Of a stretch of DNA of 64,000 bases, positions 53,581-64,000 are shown piece by piece. The position numbers and the translations under genes were made by a program. The stretch spans positions 5,937,472-6,001,471 of the forward strand of contig NC_087069.1 in NCBI RefSeq assembly GCF_963678635.1. The letters run 5' to 3'. The notes below the pieces were generated by a model, which did not search any database, had not been told where the DNA came from, and saw only the letters and a program-made list of their open reading frames with translations. Numbering within the stretch: the stretch's first letter is position 1; each line of letters opens with the position of its first letter. This DNA comes from Symsagittifera roscoffensis (Eukaryota; Xenacoelomorpha; Acoela; Convolutidae).

Positions 53581-53890
53581 TGTGCCGCACTCTCGTATCC
53601 TGTAAGATCTACAAAAACCTGCTTCAAAATCTGTAAATTATCGGCAACTTAACAGATAATATGAAGAGTAAGTAATATATGACAACAATGAGTTTAACAG
53701 TTTCGGTTAGCATTTTAGCCATACGGTTTCCAACAATCTCAAAAATCTATAAACATTTTGACGGCAAACAGACCTTAATCGGACAAACCAGTAGTTTTCA
53801 AGGCCTTTTGTCTAAGAAAATCTAATTTTAGCTTTTTCACTTTCGCGCCATAATGACGTCATTAATTTAAGATTTATTTAAGCGCGAACA
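53581..53890 (-). repeat. 3' LTR of BEL element
   Basis: Plus-strand TGTGCCGCACTCTCG...GCGCGAACA. Directly inside it on the minus strand is GGGCGCGGAAGA, a purine-rich tract suitable as PPT. Confidence 0.92.
53841..53861. promoter_or_regulatory. E2F-like and CRE-like motifs in LTR
   Basis: TTTCGCGCC (E2F-like, 53841-53849) followed by TGACGTCA (full CRE palindrome, 53854-53861). In the other LTR the second motif reads TGACATCA. Confidence 0.35.
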
Positions 53891-53937
53891 TCTTCCGCGC
53901 CCAAAGGAGCGAAAACGGGTGCGAGTTTTACGGCCAG

Positions 53938-54255
53938 TCAAGTTAGCTCCCCGGAGCGGGTGATAACTACGGCGGATCGGGCTATGTTGTCTTTTCCGTA
54001 ATTAAGGGTTTTTATACGAGCCAGAGGGATAATCCACACTAAATCCCCAGTTTTTAAAATAACGTCACTATCGGAGTGCCACTTACTGCGTTTATTCAGC
54101 GCTGGCACATAATCTCGCAGCCAACGACTCCAAAGTGCGTTGGCGTTGTTTTGCGCTCGGATATATTGCTTTCGATGGTCGAAGTGCTCCTGGAAAGAGA
54201 GAGAAGGAAAGCTAGTACCAGTTCGGCCTAACAAAAAATGATTAGGAGTTAACAC
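53938..54255 (-). pseudogene. Integrase carboxyl-terminal domain (DUF5641-type)
   Basis: LTPNHFLLGRTG, a WSRWLRDYVPALNKRSKW stretch and VILKTGDLVWI are the standard end of BEL/Pao pol. Open for 105 codons, continuous in sense with the integrase core upstream. Confidence 0.85.
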
Positions 54256-54877
54256 CTCGAAACCATCCGGACTTGCACTTCCTATTATTGCGTAGAATAC
54301 CCTTTTACAACACCGAACGAGACGTTCCCAAGAACCACCGTGATGCGGGGCTGCCGGGGGGTTAAATTTCCACTTAATACCCTTTTTCCCCAGCTCTGGG
54401 GGTGCTTGATCGTTCCACGACTAAATACAATTTAAGAGTTCTTTCTCGGCTCCCACAAAATTGGTGCCGTTATCAGACCAAATGACTGATGGAGTGCCGC
54501 GACGGGCAATGAATCTTTCGATTCCCATTACACACGAACTCGTGTCCATGGATGGGACAATCTCAATATGTACAGCTCTGGTGGTCATACATGTAAAAAG
54601 GAAGCACCATCGTTTTCCAGAACTCCTCCTGATTGAGACGTAAGTAATCAACACCACAGTTTGTGAAGTGATGCTGGCGGTAACCAAGCCTTTCAACTGG
54701 AAGCTCTGCCATCATAGGTGTGACAGTTTTGGCTTTGCGCTTCCTACATATAAGGCAGTGGACTTCAAGGGACTTTAATAAAGAGCGAAGGTTCAAGATT
54801 GCGAACTCTAAGTGAATTACAGCTCGCACGTAGTCTAAGAACTGGTGCTGATAGCGATAATGAATATCACTTGCGAA
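54256..54877 (-). pseudogene. pol (IN): Integrase (BEL/Pao), zinc and DDE core
   Basis: Pieces 54563-54829 and 54421-54696 overlap in different frames. HCLICRKRKAK is the zinc-end CxxC, GVDYLRL holds the first Asp, WSDNGTNFVGAE the second, and HHGGSWERLVR (54.30-54.34 kb) the Glu. All three catalytic positions are kept. A TAG at 54878 and a shift near 54.6 kb break it. Confidence 0.85.
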
Positions 54878-55615
54878 CTATTTCACCAGAGAATGCCTTC
54901 CATCAAGGATTATGGGGTGTTTTGTGTCATATTCACTTTCAACTAGGCGAAGAATTCGCCCAGTTGAACGAATGAGGAATGCAGGACCCATAAACGGTGC
55001 ATATTGTGCAATACGACTAGACTTTTTGACGGTTTTGTTGCAGGACAGGAGTAAATATTCCGCTTCAAAAGATTCCTTTTGGGAAATCAACAAAATTCGT
55101 TGTTTGGCGGTTTCTAATTCAACCGGATCAGTTATTTCCTTGACTTTAGTGCGGTAGTGCCGGTGTTTTGGACTAAGTCTGAGCATGAAGGCAACCACTC
55201 GCTGGAGTTTACGAAACGAGCTGAATTTTTCCCATGCAAATAAAATGGGTTGTTTTTGTTTTTGTGCAAGGTTTGAAAAATTAGAGGCCTGCTGTAAACC
55301 TTCATTAAGGTCACAAGAGGGACCAGCCAGGCGGATTTTCTTAAGTATTTCTATGCTCGGCTTGAAAGGCCACTCGCCACTTTTCAGCAGACTTGGCCCG
55401 TTCACCCAGCTGCTTGTTTTTAAGGACTCCGCTGAGATTCCTCTGGTTACCGTATCAGCAGGGTTGTCTCCACTTAAGACGTGAAACCACTGGTCTACAG
55501 TCGTACTTCCCAGAATCTCTCCAATCCGGTTTGCCACGAATGTGGGTTGCTTACTACCTGAGTTTAACCACTGGAGCACAGTGGTGCTCTCAGTCCACAT
55601 GAACGTGTTTGACAC
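54878..55615 (-). pseudogene. RNase H end and pol linker (BEL/Pao)
   Basis: NTFMWTESTTVLQWLNSG and NPADTVTRGISAESL are conserved landmarks between RT and integrase in BEL/Pao pol. Open for 245 codons. The frame differs from the preceding RT frame by a single-base shift at 55.62 kb. Confidence 0.85.
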
Positions 55616-55623
55616 AGGAATGG

Positions 55624-58149
55624 TTAGAGCTTTGAGGACACCTTCAAGCGGGTAGCGAGTAACGCGGCCTGCAGTTCAAGCTTCGGGATGGAAAGCGCTT
55701 TCATGGGCGTGACTCTTGCTTTTCCAAAAACGAAGGCAACTTGTGTTTCGAGTGAAGTTTTCACACGGGCGCGAAGAAAAGCTACAGCACAAAAAACTTC
55801 TTCTGAGCTGTCACCGAACATGTGTAACTCAACCCAATCGACTGGTGCGGAGAAGTAGCTGCGCTTTATACTCATTTTCCCTAGAGATGGCAAACCAGAG
55901 TACCAGGCAAGAAATTTTGTCTTGATATCAACGGGTAGCTCATCATCCCATTGTTGACCATGAATGCGCCAGAATTCTTTCAACAATAATCGCGCTCTTA
56001 CGGTATAGGGCGCTACGAGACCTATGGGGTCGAAAACGGAAGAAACAAAACTTAACACTGTTCGCTGTGTTATCGAGTTTTTAAGTTCGCGGTTGACACC
56101 ACGGCTTACGACCAAAGTGTCGTCGATATGGTCCCACTTCAGACCAAGAACATGAGAAGAATTATCCCCACAAGTTACAATATTTTTACTTTCCTGTTGC
56201 GGCGCGCTTTGGGGCAGGTTTAACTCTTTATTAATTTTAGTTACGTTACTTATGAACTTAGTTAATTTAAAACCACCTAGAGCTAACAGAGTAATCAGCT
56301 CTTGACTCATTTTAAATGCAACATCAGGGTCCTCAAAGTAGTCAAGGTAGTCGTCCATATAAACTTTCTCTAAAACTGCGGACGCTGCGTCAGGGAACAT
56401 CGCCTGATTATCCATTGCAGTCCGTTTCAATGCATAATTTGCACACGTTGGCGAATCTCTCGCTCCAAAGATATGTCTGGTGTACTGGTGTACAACCACA
56501 TCGGCTGTGGGGTCCTTCCGCCACAGAAAACGAAGAGATGGTTGGTCCTCTGGAAGGACGCCGACCTGTAGGAACATCCCTTCAATGTCAGCCGATACGG
56601 CAAAATGATGTTGACGAAAACGGAGGAGAACGAACACAAGGTTTTGCAGTAGGTCGGGTCCTACTAGCAACGATTTGTTCAAAGACGTACCGTGGAATTT
56701 AGACGCTCCGTTAAGGACACGCCTCACTTTACCAGGTTTGTTTGGGCTCATCACGGGATGGTGAGGAAGATACCACTCGCGTATGCTGCGGTTCGAAAAT
56801 CTATGGGGAGGAACTTCAATCACGTATCCTTTACTCAAATCATCTTCGATAGTTTTTGAGTATTGATCCCTTAAGTGAGGATCTTTCGCTAAACGTTTTT
56901 CCAACGATTTTAACTGAACCAATGAGGAATAGTAATTGTCTGGTAACATGATAGATTCTTCTGCCCAAAGCATACCTACAGCGTATCTTGATCTATCGTG
57001 GACGGTGGAGGAATCAAGTATTTTAGCCGCCCTTTTGTCCTTGGCTGAACGGGAATCTACCTGTTTGTAGGCTCTGTATGACTCTATTACATACCAGCGT
57101 TTAATTTGAGAAGCTAGTTCGGTATCATCCGTATTGCACTTGAAACAAGTAAAAAGGAAACCAGTAGATGTCGGCATTGGGCCGCTCAAGACCCAGCCGA
57201 ATGGAAGGCGAACAGCGACTGGCGACGTGTTGGGATCGGCCTCACTCTTGAAAAACTCCTCAGGCCGAATAGCATGGAAGGAGTCTTGACCAATTATTAA
57301 GTCTACATCGGCGTAGCTATACACAATTGGTTTGATTGGAGCAAGGTACGGATACTTGCTCTGTAATGCAGGGATGTTGACGGTATCGGTACCGACTTTA
57401 AGTTCATCCTTGACAAATGCGGTTAAATCGAATATGTATTCGAATCCATCGAAGTTCGAAGATACCTTCATCTGAACTTGTTTCGATTTAACTGCATTCG
57501 TTGTGTTAATACCATTTACTGTGAGATCCAAATCTCTTCCTGAGAGATTCAGACATTTGACTAATTTAGCCGATATCCAGGAATGACTAGATGCTGAGTC
57601 ACACAATGTTAAACAATCAGCACTCTGGAAATCGGTGGAAACTTGGAGCTTGATTATGGGCAGTAACCCTTTCGATGTTATGATTGATGATTGGTCGTTC
57701 GAGATTGCGCACCTTACATCCAACGGAACGGGATTAATGTCTGCATGATTCGAACTTGCGTTTGGTATATTCTTGCTGAATGATTTTCGATCAGCGTTTG
57801 TGCTCGCTTTATCCGGCTCTGCATTAGATCTTGGTTGACCAGCGGTGGGTCTTGTATGGCTATCATTTTTGTCCGGATTTCGACTAGGAAAAACACGGTC
57901 AGCCCCATGGAGAAGTACACTATGGGTGCTAGTGCAACCTGGTTTGGTGCATTTCTTTGCTCTGGGACTTTGCCGTAATGCGTGGTTCCCTTGTAAGCAG
58001 GAGAAGCACAACTTATTTTGCGCAGAGAATTTCGCACGTTGTGTTGGAGTTTTCTCCTTAAACACGGAACACTTCCACAAGGCACTTCCCCTTGCAGAGG
58101 ATACAAGAAGGATATTCAAACTTTTTCTCAACTGTACTTGTCGAGGCAA
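55624..58149 (-). pseudogene. pol: gag knuckle, protease, RT and RNase H start (BEL/Pao)
   Basis: An 841-codon open frame. Residues 46-85: CFSCLQGNHALRQ and CTKPGCTSTHSVLLHG, the BEL nucleocapsid fingers, one Cys position replaced (RQS). Asp 184 in LTLCDSASSHSW is the protease site. RT has SADIEGMF (Asp 521) and YMDDYLDYF (597-600), with HIFGARDSPTCANYAL between. RNase H begins at HMFGDSS (Asp 780). Catalytic residues are intact. The start methionine is only the first ATG of this frame; the real product continues from gag across a shift near 58.1 kb. Confidence 0.9.
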
Positions 58150-59179
58150 AAACTCTCGTTACAGCTTTAGTTTTGGATGGCTCTTCGACTTTGGGCTTTC
58201 CAGCCATATTTTTCATTTGCTCATGAGCTTCTGCTTTATCTTTTAACCAATTGTTAAAGTCAATTAGGTTGGGGCGTGACCAATTACGTTTCACGACAAA
58301 AAGTGACCACGATTCTCTCATGTTTGGTGGAATTTTCGAAAGAGCTTGATTTAACAAAGAGACGCTTTTCAAATCTTCTTCATAATCAAGAGACCTACAG
58401 ACAGCCACTAGACTTGAAATGGTCATCGAGAAGCTAATGATGTTCTCAGAGTTGTGCATTCGAAGCTGCGGGAAACTGGACAACTTATCAAGGTGGGCCG
58501 TAATTACGTTTTATGGCTGGCCAAACATTCTTTCTAGAGTTTTCAGATCATCTTTATACATTCTTCCACTGTATGCGAACTCTGCTATGGCTGACTTAGC
58601 TTTTCCCGTGACTAATGTTTTTAAATAAGTCAACTTCACATCATCGCTTAGGGACGCTGCGTCTACAGTACTGCAAAATTGGCCAAACCATTCGTGCCAT
58701 TGGAGCGGGTTGCCATCGTACTGGGCCAGCTTCCATTCTGGAAGGGGATCCTTCTTTGAGACTGACAGAGCTTGGACTATGTCATTCAGTTTCACGGCTT
58801 GCGGTTGGGGAGCTGGTTGCAACGACGGCAATGTGTTGCTAGGATCAGCTGCAAAAGGCGTGTTTTCAGCCGATGCGTCGTGATTGGGAAACCCATAGTA
58901 AACGGTACCACCACTTGATACGTGGGGGAATTTTTGCTGAGATATTGGCGTTACGGATGAAAAAACACCAACTGATGGGTTTGTGTTACCATCACTTGTT
59001 ACCCCAGTGATACATTGGGTGACTGCGGGTGTCCACTGTGACATTAGTGGCAAATTGGGCTGACTAATAACGGCAGACTGTCCGCTAAACGGACTGTTCA
59101 CTGACGCAGGGTTGCTATACACGTTATGTGATAGCAAGTTTTGATTTCTGCAGATTAAATTTGCAGGTGGTTGTGACAC
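58058..59179 (-). pseudogene. gag: Gag capsid (DUF1759-type)
   Basis: Two in-frame pieces separated by a TAA at 58511-58513. The first has an Asn/Pro/Ser/Val-rich lead, then LPEWKLAQYDGNPLQWHEWF and KTLVTGKAKSAIAEFAYSG, the DUF1759 Gag signature. The second has MRESWSLFVV and DFNNWLKDKAEAHEQ and ends near the first zinc-finger cysteines (CILCKG), where a frameshift occurs. Forms the particle shell in the known family. Confidence 0.85.
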
Positions 59180-59203
59180 AATGGCATGGGGGGTGTATCC
59201 AGA

Positions 59204-60448
59204 TTATTGATTGGAGATGGCGGGCATGTTTCCAACAACTCGGGAATCGTTATTAAAGTTGTTGACGGGGATATGTTGAATGGAAGACGAAGGATGAGGT
59301 ACAGAGAAGTAACAGCATACCGGAGTATTGGTAGCTGCTGTTTCAGCTGGATTAAAAAATGATGATGTATTGTTTTCGCAAAGTGTAGCATTATTGGAAA
59401 TAAGCAACGACTGCGTTTCGTGCTCAGGATTAGTGAATACAGCGTGCTTGATTCCATCGCCATCGCTGAAGGAGACGGTTGGTTGATAGGGATAACATTG
59501 TTGATCAAAATCAAAAGTCTGATTCGGCAACAATCGCCGAGGTGAAGCTTCCGCTGTGGACACATTTCTGTTTTGATGCGAACCACTTTCTATATTTATA
59601 CAGTTTTCAAACTTTGAAGAAGACGGAACTACCTTGGGTCCTTTTTTGTTTTCTAATGCATGATCAACCCAATCGTTTACCCTGTCAGAACGACGATCAA
59701 CCGAAGACGCCAACTCGAGATGCTGATCTATTTCAGACTCTTTGAGGTATTCAGTTTCAACCATTTTTGCTTCAGCTACTTTAATACGATTTTCTTCGCT
59801 TAATCGTTCCATTTCAAGCCGACTTTTTTCGATTCGTAAACGATGTTCTTGCTCTTTACGGTCAATTTCAAATTTAATTTCTTGTTGTTATCGCTCCATC
59901 TCAATCAGATGCTGTTGCTCTTCGATGATGGCTTCCTGTTGTTTCAGTCTTAAGGTTGCTTCATGTTGTTTTTCCAACTCTTCTCGCTTCATCTTTGCTA
60001 GGAGCAGCTCTTTGCGGCGCTCACTGGGGGTCAATGATTTCATTGAGCTTTCCTTACTCGACCCGGATTTTGCCGATTTTGATGAAACTTTTGACCGACT
60101 AGTTTCACTGACGCAGACCTCTGAAGCTTGATTAGAATCCATTTGAGCGCGAGCCTTACCAGTTACTTCATCGTTAACGTTAACTATCATATCCCACCAT
60201 GCAGCCAACTCCATTAATAATTTGCTATGGTTATCGGTTTTATTAGCTAATATCACAAGTTCATCAATTTTAGCTAATGCTTTTTCTAGAATACTCTTGC
60301 AAGATTCAATTAAGGCGTTTATTTTTGTTTTCCGAATTGGTCCCTCTAAACTCTCAGTTATGCGACTGTGAACTACGGAAAGCTCCTTTTCCAGTGATGT
60401 TCGACCATTCATCAATCGTCGATATTTTAACTCAATTTGTTCTGTCAT
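59204..60448 (-). pseudogene. Gag amino-terminal coiled-coil region
   Basis: ATG at 60448 opens 186 codons to TAA 59888-59890. The same frame then continues to 59204. It starts TEQIELKYRRLMNGRTSLEK, has a Ser/Lys-rich middle (RSKVSSKSAKSGSSKESS), then a long charged heptad-like coiled coil (EELEKQHEATLRLKQQEAII, KVAEAKMVETEYLKE). This is the usual front part of nematode BEL Gag. A stop/shift near 59.18-59.20 kb separates it from the capsid. Confidence 0.75.
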
Positions 60449-60729
60449 TTTGATTACTTTTAAACTTGTTCACTTCTACTCAACCGCTCAACTGCTCAGT
60501 TTGAGAGAAAAAAAGGGAATAATTAATTTAAGACCTTATATTTAGTATTAATAAATTATACTCTGACTCATTAAACAATATCACACCTTAGAGAAGCAAT
60601 TTATTTAACTCCTAGTGCTGCTCAGCATTTCTTCTGTTTCGATTAGCTTGCCGCTTGCGTTTTCCTGGCTTAGGAGTATTGTTCTTTGAAATAATATACT
60701 TCAAATTCTTGCTATAACGCCTAAGGATC
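60449..60729 (-). other. Spacer between accessory ORF and gag
   Basis: AT-rich with a basic-looking minus fragment near 60.63-60.70 kb. No complete ORF. Confidence 0.35.
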
Positions 60730-61209
60730 TTAAACGTTTTCAGTTTTAGAGGGATCCTGGTGTAGTTCTAAGTACTTTTGCCCTAACTCAGTGAGGTTCT
60801 GCTTCCTTCTAGATATCAGGTCTGTTACTATATTAATAACTAATATACCTGACTCTTTCAACTTACTATATATATCTTCCGTGCCTACACGTTTACAGTA
60901 AACGATTGCATAAATATTGCGTTTATAGTTTAAAAGAATCTTCTTAAGCTGGTTAGGAGTTAGTGCTTTAAAGTTATTACTACGGTGTCGACTATTAGAG
61001 TTATTAACAGCGTCGTGCCAAATAACAATGTCGGTTCGGTTTAAGAGATAGTGATCAAGTTGATACTGACAAGTTTTACGGACGTTCACTGCGTTATGGT
61101 TGAAACTTAACCCGGGAATGGCTAAGCACGATTGAGATACACGCTTTTGCGAAGCGGGGGAAAGTTTTTTCAAAGCGTGGTGCAGCGAACTAGCAGCTAA
61201 TATGAACAT
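60730..61209 (-). CDS. Accessory ORF upstream of gag in BEL element, 159 aa
   Basis: Intact frame from ATG 61209. Motifs: SQSCLAIPGLSFNHNAVNV, CQYQLDHYLLNRTDIVIWHD, LNYKRNIYAIVYCKR and VINIVTDLISRRKQNL. The alternation of hydrophobic strands with a small-residue PGLS turn and a WHD motif recalls an SGNH/Rossmann-like fold, but that is speculation. I believe related ORFs accompany BEL elements in other nematodes, from memory only. It is the only undamaged ORF in this element. A role in the retroelement cycle is inferred from position and strand. Confidence 0.55.
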   Translation of the reverse strand: MFILAASSLHHALKKLSPASQKRVSQSCLAIPGLSFNHNAVNVRKTCQYQLDHYLLNRTDIVIWHDAVNNSNSRHRSNNFKALTPNQLKKILLNYKRNIYAIVYCKRVGTEDIYSKLKESGILVINIVTDLISRRKQNLTELGQKYLELHQDPSKTENV

Positions 61210-62180
61210 TTAGTGATTTAAATCAACTTAAGAGGGAAGGAATCAAGCAAACCGCGACCTGACCTCCCGCAACACCCTGAGCTAACAAGGTTGTACCAAA
61301 AGGTAAGACGATTTGCTTAATAATACGCTACGGGTCTCGACTACGGCTACTTTTATGCAATTGAACTAGTTTAGTTAGCTGCACCACGTTTCAAGAATAA
61401 ACACGGCGTTTTTTCAGAATTTTTTTTTTCGAAAATTTCAGATTTTTTTTTCCGAAAATTTTCCAAAATTTTTTTTTTCCGAATTTTTTTTCGAAATTTT
61501 TTTTCCACGATTTCACCCAACGGTTCAAGTTCCAACAATAACCTGATGCGTTTGAGAAATTTTGAGTTTTTTTTCGTTAAAAGTCCGAAATTTGGGCAAA
61601 AAACTCGACTCGGTCGTTTAAGTTAATTTATTATGAAACTAGGCGCTTTGCTGAATAATTTGCAAAACTTTAAAATTTTTGGAAAAAAAAATCAAAAATT
61701 TTCAACTTTTTTTCAAAATTTTTTGGCCTTTTTTTCGATACGGTGTTGAGCTTACAAACACGGTGTTAGGATAACGTAATTAAGGTTTATGAGGCCGGTT
61801 TTTTCCTAAGCCCACAGAAATTTTTCTGATCAGGTTTTGGTATCGAGAAAAATTGGTGGCTACGATTTTGCCATCAAAAAACCTCGTATCAGAATTCAAA
61901 GCATCAGATCAGCAAGTTAGCACAAATGGATAAAGTTTTGGTTTTTTAGTCTTATAAGTTTTGTAGAGGCGTTCACCGATAGAATCCAAATTCCACAGAA
62001 AACTTCGGGTGTCGAGAAAAAATGGGTGTCCACAGTCCACACTCCAATATGGATGTCCACAAAAAAATGATGTCCACAATCAGGATACCTGAAAAGGCCT
62101 CCGTTCGAAAATTCTAAAATTCCAACTTCTACTTTTGACTTCTGTGTCCGGGTCGTTGGCAACCCGAATAAATACTGACT
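61210..62180 (-). other. 5' leader of BEL element
   Basis: Non-coding. 61395-61760 is low-complexity sequence (T runs with CGAAA and CCGAA), and CACGGTGTT recurs near 61390, 61740 and 61760. No gene seen. Confidence 0.45.
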
Positions 62181-62727
62181 TCTGTGTCCGGGTCGGTTGA
62201 ATATCAGGCCTCTCTGGACTATTGTCTGGAATATCTAATGTCCGGCTCGGCTGGAGTTTTGGGCCTCTCTGGAATATTGTCCGGAATATCTAATGTCCGG
62301 GTCGGCTGGAGTTTCAGGCCTCTCTGGAATATCGTCCGGAATATCTAATGTCCGGTTCGGTTGGAATTTCAGGCCTCTCTGGAATATCCACCGGAATATC
62401 TAATGTCCGGGTCGGCTGGAGTTTCAGGCCTCTCTGGAATATCGTCCGGAATATCTAATGTCCGGGTCGGCTGGAGTTTCAGGCCTCTCTGGAATATCGT
62501 CCGGAATATCTAATGTCCGGTTCGGTTGGAATTTCAGGCCTCTCTGGAATATCGTCCGGAATATCTAATGTCCGGGTCGGCTGGAGTTTCAGGCCTCTCT
62601 GGAATATCGACCGGAATATCTAATGTCCGGTTCGGTTGGAATTTCAGGCCTCTCTGGAATATTGTCCGGAATACTGTCCTCTGGAATATCGTCCGGAATA
62701 TCTAATGTCCGGGTCAGCGGACCAAAA
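62181..62727 (-). repeat. 55-bp tandem array next to the PBS
   Basis: The word TCTAATGTCCGG recurs at exactly 55-bp steps from 62234 to 62619 (eight starts), then at 62701. Two variants alternate, GTCGGCTGGAGTTTC and TTCGGTTGGAATTTC. Because 55 is not a multiple of three, the IPDD/RPE-rich translation cannot hold a frame, so this is non-coding leader. Confidence 0.92.
62707..62724 (-). other. Primer-binding site of BEL element
   Basis: Minus strand TGGTCCGCTGACCCGGAC, three bases inside the 5' LTR, begins with TGG. The tRNA is not identified. Confidence 0.6.
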
Positions 62728-63036
62728 TGTGCCGCACTCTCGTATCCTGTAAGATCTACAAAAACATGCTTCAAAATCTGTAAATTATCGGCAACTTAAC
62801 AGATAATATGAAGAGTAAGTAATATATGACAACAATGAATTTAACATTTTCAGTTAGCATTTTAGCCATACGGTTTCCAACAATCTCAAAAATCTATAAA
62901 CATTTTGATGGCAAACTGACCTTAATCGGACAAACCAGTAGTTTTCAAGGCCTTTTGTCTAAGAAAATCTAATTTTAGCTTTTTCACTTTCGCGCCATAA
63001 TGACATCATTAATTTAAGATTTATTTTGCGCGAACA
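62728..63036 (-). repeat. 5' LTR of BEL element
   Basis: Partner of 53581-53890. Carries the promoter in element orientation. Confidence 0.92.
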
Positions 63037-63270
63037 TACTCGAACTGGGGTTGAGTAATCAAAATCATGGTCAAGCACAGAATCCTTTCGCCCCCTCCAA
63101 GCTTAAAATAAAATTAACTTTGTTGCTTCACTTTCGTCAGCAAGATGAGATAATATATAATGGTAGAGGGCCAGATCATTTCCGAAAAATAAACAGTGTC
63201 TAAAAGCAAAAAAAATCGGTTAAGTCCACAGTCTTGCGAAACATTTCAAAACAAATTTGAAATTTTTCAG
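63037..63270. other. No gene seen
   Basis: Flanking sequence beginning with the TACT target duplication. Unremarkable. Confidence 0.35.
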
Positions 63271-63494
63271 GACTCTTTTTCCTTTCTAAGGAAATTTTAA
63301 TCGAAATTTTACAAGAAAAATTCTGTTCACATTATCGGAATGTTACAAAAATTGGTATGCGGACTATTTAGGCTTCGACAAACATATTTGGTCGCCATAG
63401 TTACCCTTGTAAAAGCTCTCGTTACAACATGAAAATGATGCATGTGTGAGGTGGGGGGGGGGGGGGGGCTGTGGTGTTGGGACGGAAAAAGAAT
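63271..63494. repeat. GGCTC MITE, subfamily 1, degenerate
   Basis: GACTCTTTTTCC...GGACGGAAAAAGAATT with a G tract of about 18 at 63452-63469. Confidence 0.6.
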
Positions 63495-63502
63495 TACTTT
63501 AA

Positions 63503-63662
63503 GGCTCTTTTCCAGTTTCACCCTTATCTTACGAAAGCCAAATTAAAAAAAAATGATGTTTTAAAAAACTGGAAAAATCGTGTGAATGAATTTGAAGAGC
63601 AATTTATACAGCCAATACTCAATCGTAACTTTACAAGGAGGGCTAGAAGCTGTGAAAGAGCC
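63503..63662. repeat. GGCTC MITE, subfamily 2, degenerate
   Basis: GGCTCTTTTCCAGTTTCACCC...GTGAAAGAGCC. The interior is diverged. Confidence 0.45.
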
Positions 63663-63784
63663 AACTCTAAGAATAGTATCTGTTTCCATAGTATCAGTTT
63701 AAGAACTTGGGTAGACTTTTTCCCATAACAGTCACAGAGCAAACTTCAATCCTCGCAATAGTCAATGCCTCAGCTAATTGTGAT

Positions 63785-63930
63785 GCTTTTTTTCCTCCCC
63801 CCCCCCCCATCTGCAAAATTTTACAAGTAAGAATTTTGTTCAGATTGCTCGACTGTTGCAAACTAACGGGAAGAGCTCATTGTGGCTGTCTGCTACCCCC
63901 GGCTCTTTTTCCTTTTCCCTCAAACTATGA
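63785..63930. repeat. GGCTC MITE fragments
   Basis: A C-tract half copy (TTTTTTCCTCCCC..., core ATCTGCAAAATTTTACAAG) followed by another left end, GGCTCTTTTTCCTTTTCCC at 63901. No complete copy. Confidence 0.45.
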
Positions 63931-64000
63931 CCTTTTTACAAGTAAAGTGTTCGTTGTTATTTGCTGATGGGGAAAACGCTAGTGAAGAAAAGCCATTATC

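Larger units (their letters stand above)
53581..63036 (-). mobile_element. BEL/Pao LTR retrotransposon, 9.5 kb, broken
   Basis: LTRs at 53581-53890 and 62728-63036 (TGTGCC...GAACA on the plus strand, TG...CA) and TACT target duplication outside (53577-53580, 63037-63040). Minus-strand order: PBS, tandem array, accessory ORF, gag, protease, RT, RNase H, integrase, integrase tail. This RT-then-integrase order with YMDD and a Pao-type protease is the BEL/Pao plan. There is no env. Lesions are stops at 59888, 59204 (region), 58511 and 54878 and shifts near 58.1, 55.62 and 54.6 kb. LTRs differ at roughly nine positions by eye. Confidence 0.93.

Noticed and set aside
62187-62774. Coding repeat protein rich in IPDD/RPE
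   Set aside because: The unit is 55 bp, so the frame changes every repeat. It lies in the retrotransposon leader.

Overview
The window reads as a gene-poor, repeat-dense stretch of an animal nuclear genome, most likely a nematode. The basis is short-exon coding islands behind nematode-like acceptors (for example TTGTAG), a BEL/Pao element of the kind called Cer in Caenorhabditis, AT-rich background, long C/G homopolymers and many short inverted-repeat elements. The taxonomic call is inference. I see no rRNA gene, intact tRNA gene, CRISPR array or bacterial-type operon.

Layout. 1-6339: mostly non-coding repeats, with one good coding island at 582-740. 6340-25174: an 18.8 kb LTR element on the minus strand with paired 410-bp TG...CA LTRs, a 4-bp target duplication (GTTA) and a primer-binding site. 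In its own direction it carries a basic ORF1, an ORF2 overlapping it at a run of eight A, Ty3/gypsy gag (capsid, CCHC knuckle), protease, RT, RNase H and integrase with a GPY/F end, a multi-TM plus Pro/Ser/Thr-rich region, a Cys-rich membrane-anchored glycoprotein resembling class III (gB/chuvirus-like) envelopes, and a further ~600-codon ORF. Scattered stops and single-base frameshifts mark it as a dead copy of a giant env-bearing retrovirus-like element. 25175-30420: a fold-back element and a cluster of ~200-bp MITEs with GGCTCTTTT termini and 8-bp target duplications. 30785-33630: a ruined Ty3/gypsy copy, part of it inverted. 34852-35999 and 39482-39725: P/S/Q-rich exons of an unrecognised host gene. 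36060-37850: an ATAATC-type microsatellite holding two copies of another repeat.

39033-50907: a ~3.9 kb segment in three tandem copies. Each contains a terminal-type exon, an ORF derived from a retroelement protein family with a perfect 25-bp hairpin inside it, and a Tc1-like inverted-repeat element. Copies 2 and 3 are nearly identical. Copy 1 is diverged only in its first ~1 kb, and the change happens at a long C tract. 53581-63036: a near-complete but broken 9.5 kb BEL/Pao element (minus strand) with 310-bp LTRs, an accessory ORF upstream of gag, and a 55-bp tandem array abutting its primer-binding site. 63037-64000: more MITE copies.

The most novel content is the 18.8 kb element: its glycoprotein module, its extra ORFs and its two candidate translational recoding sites.
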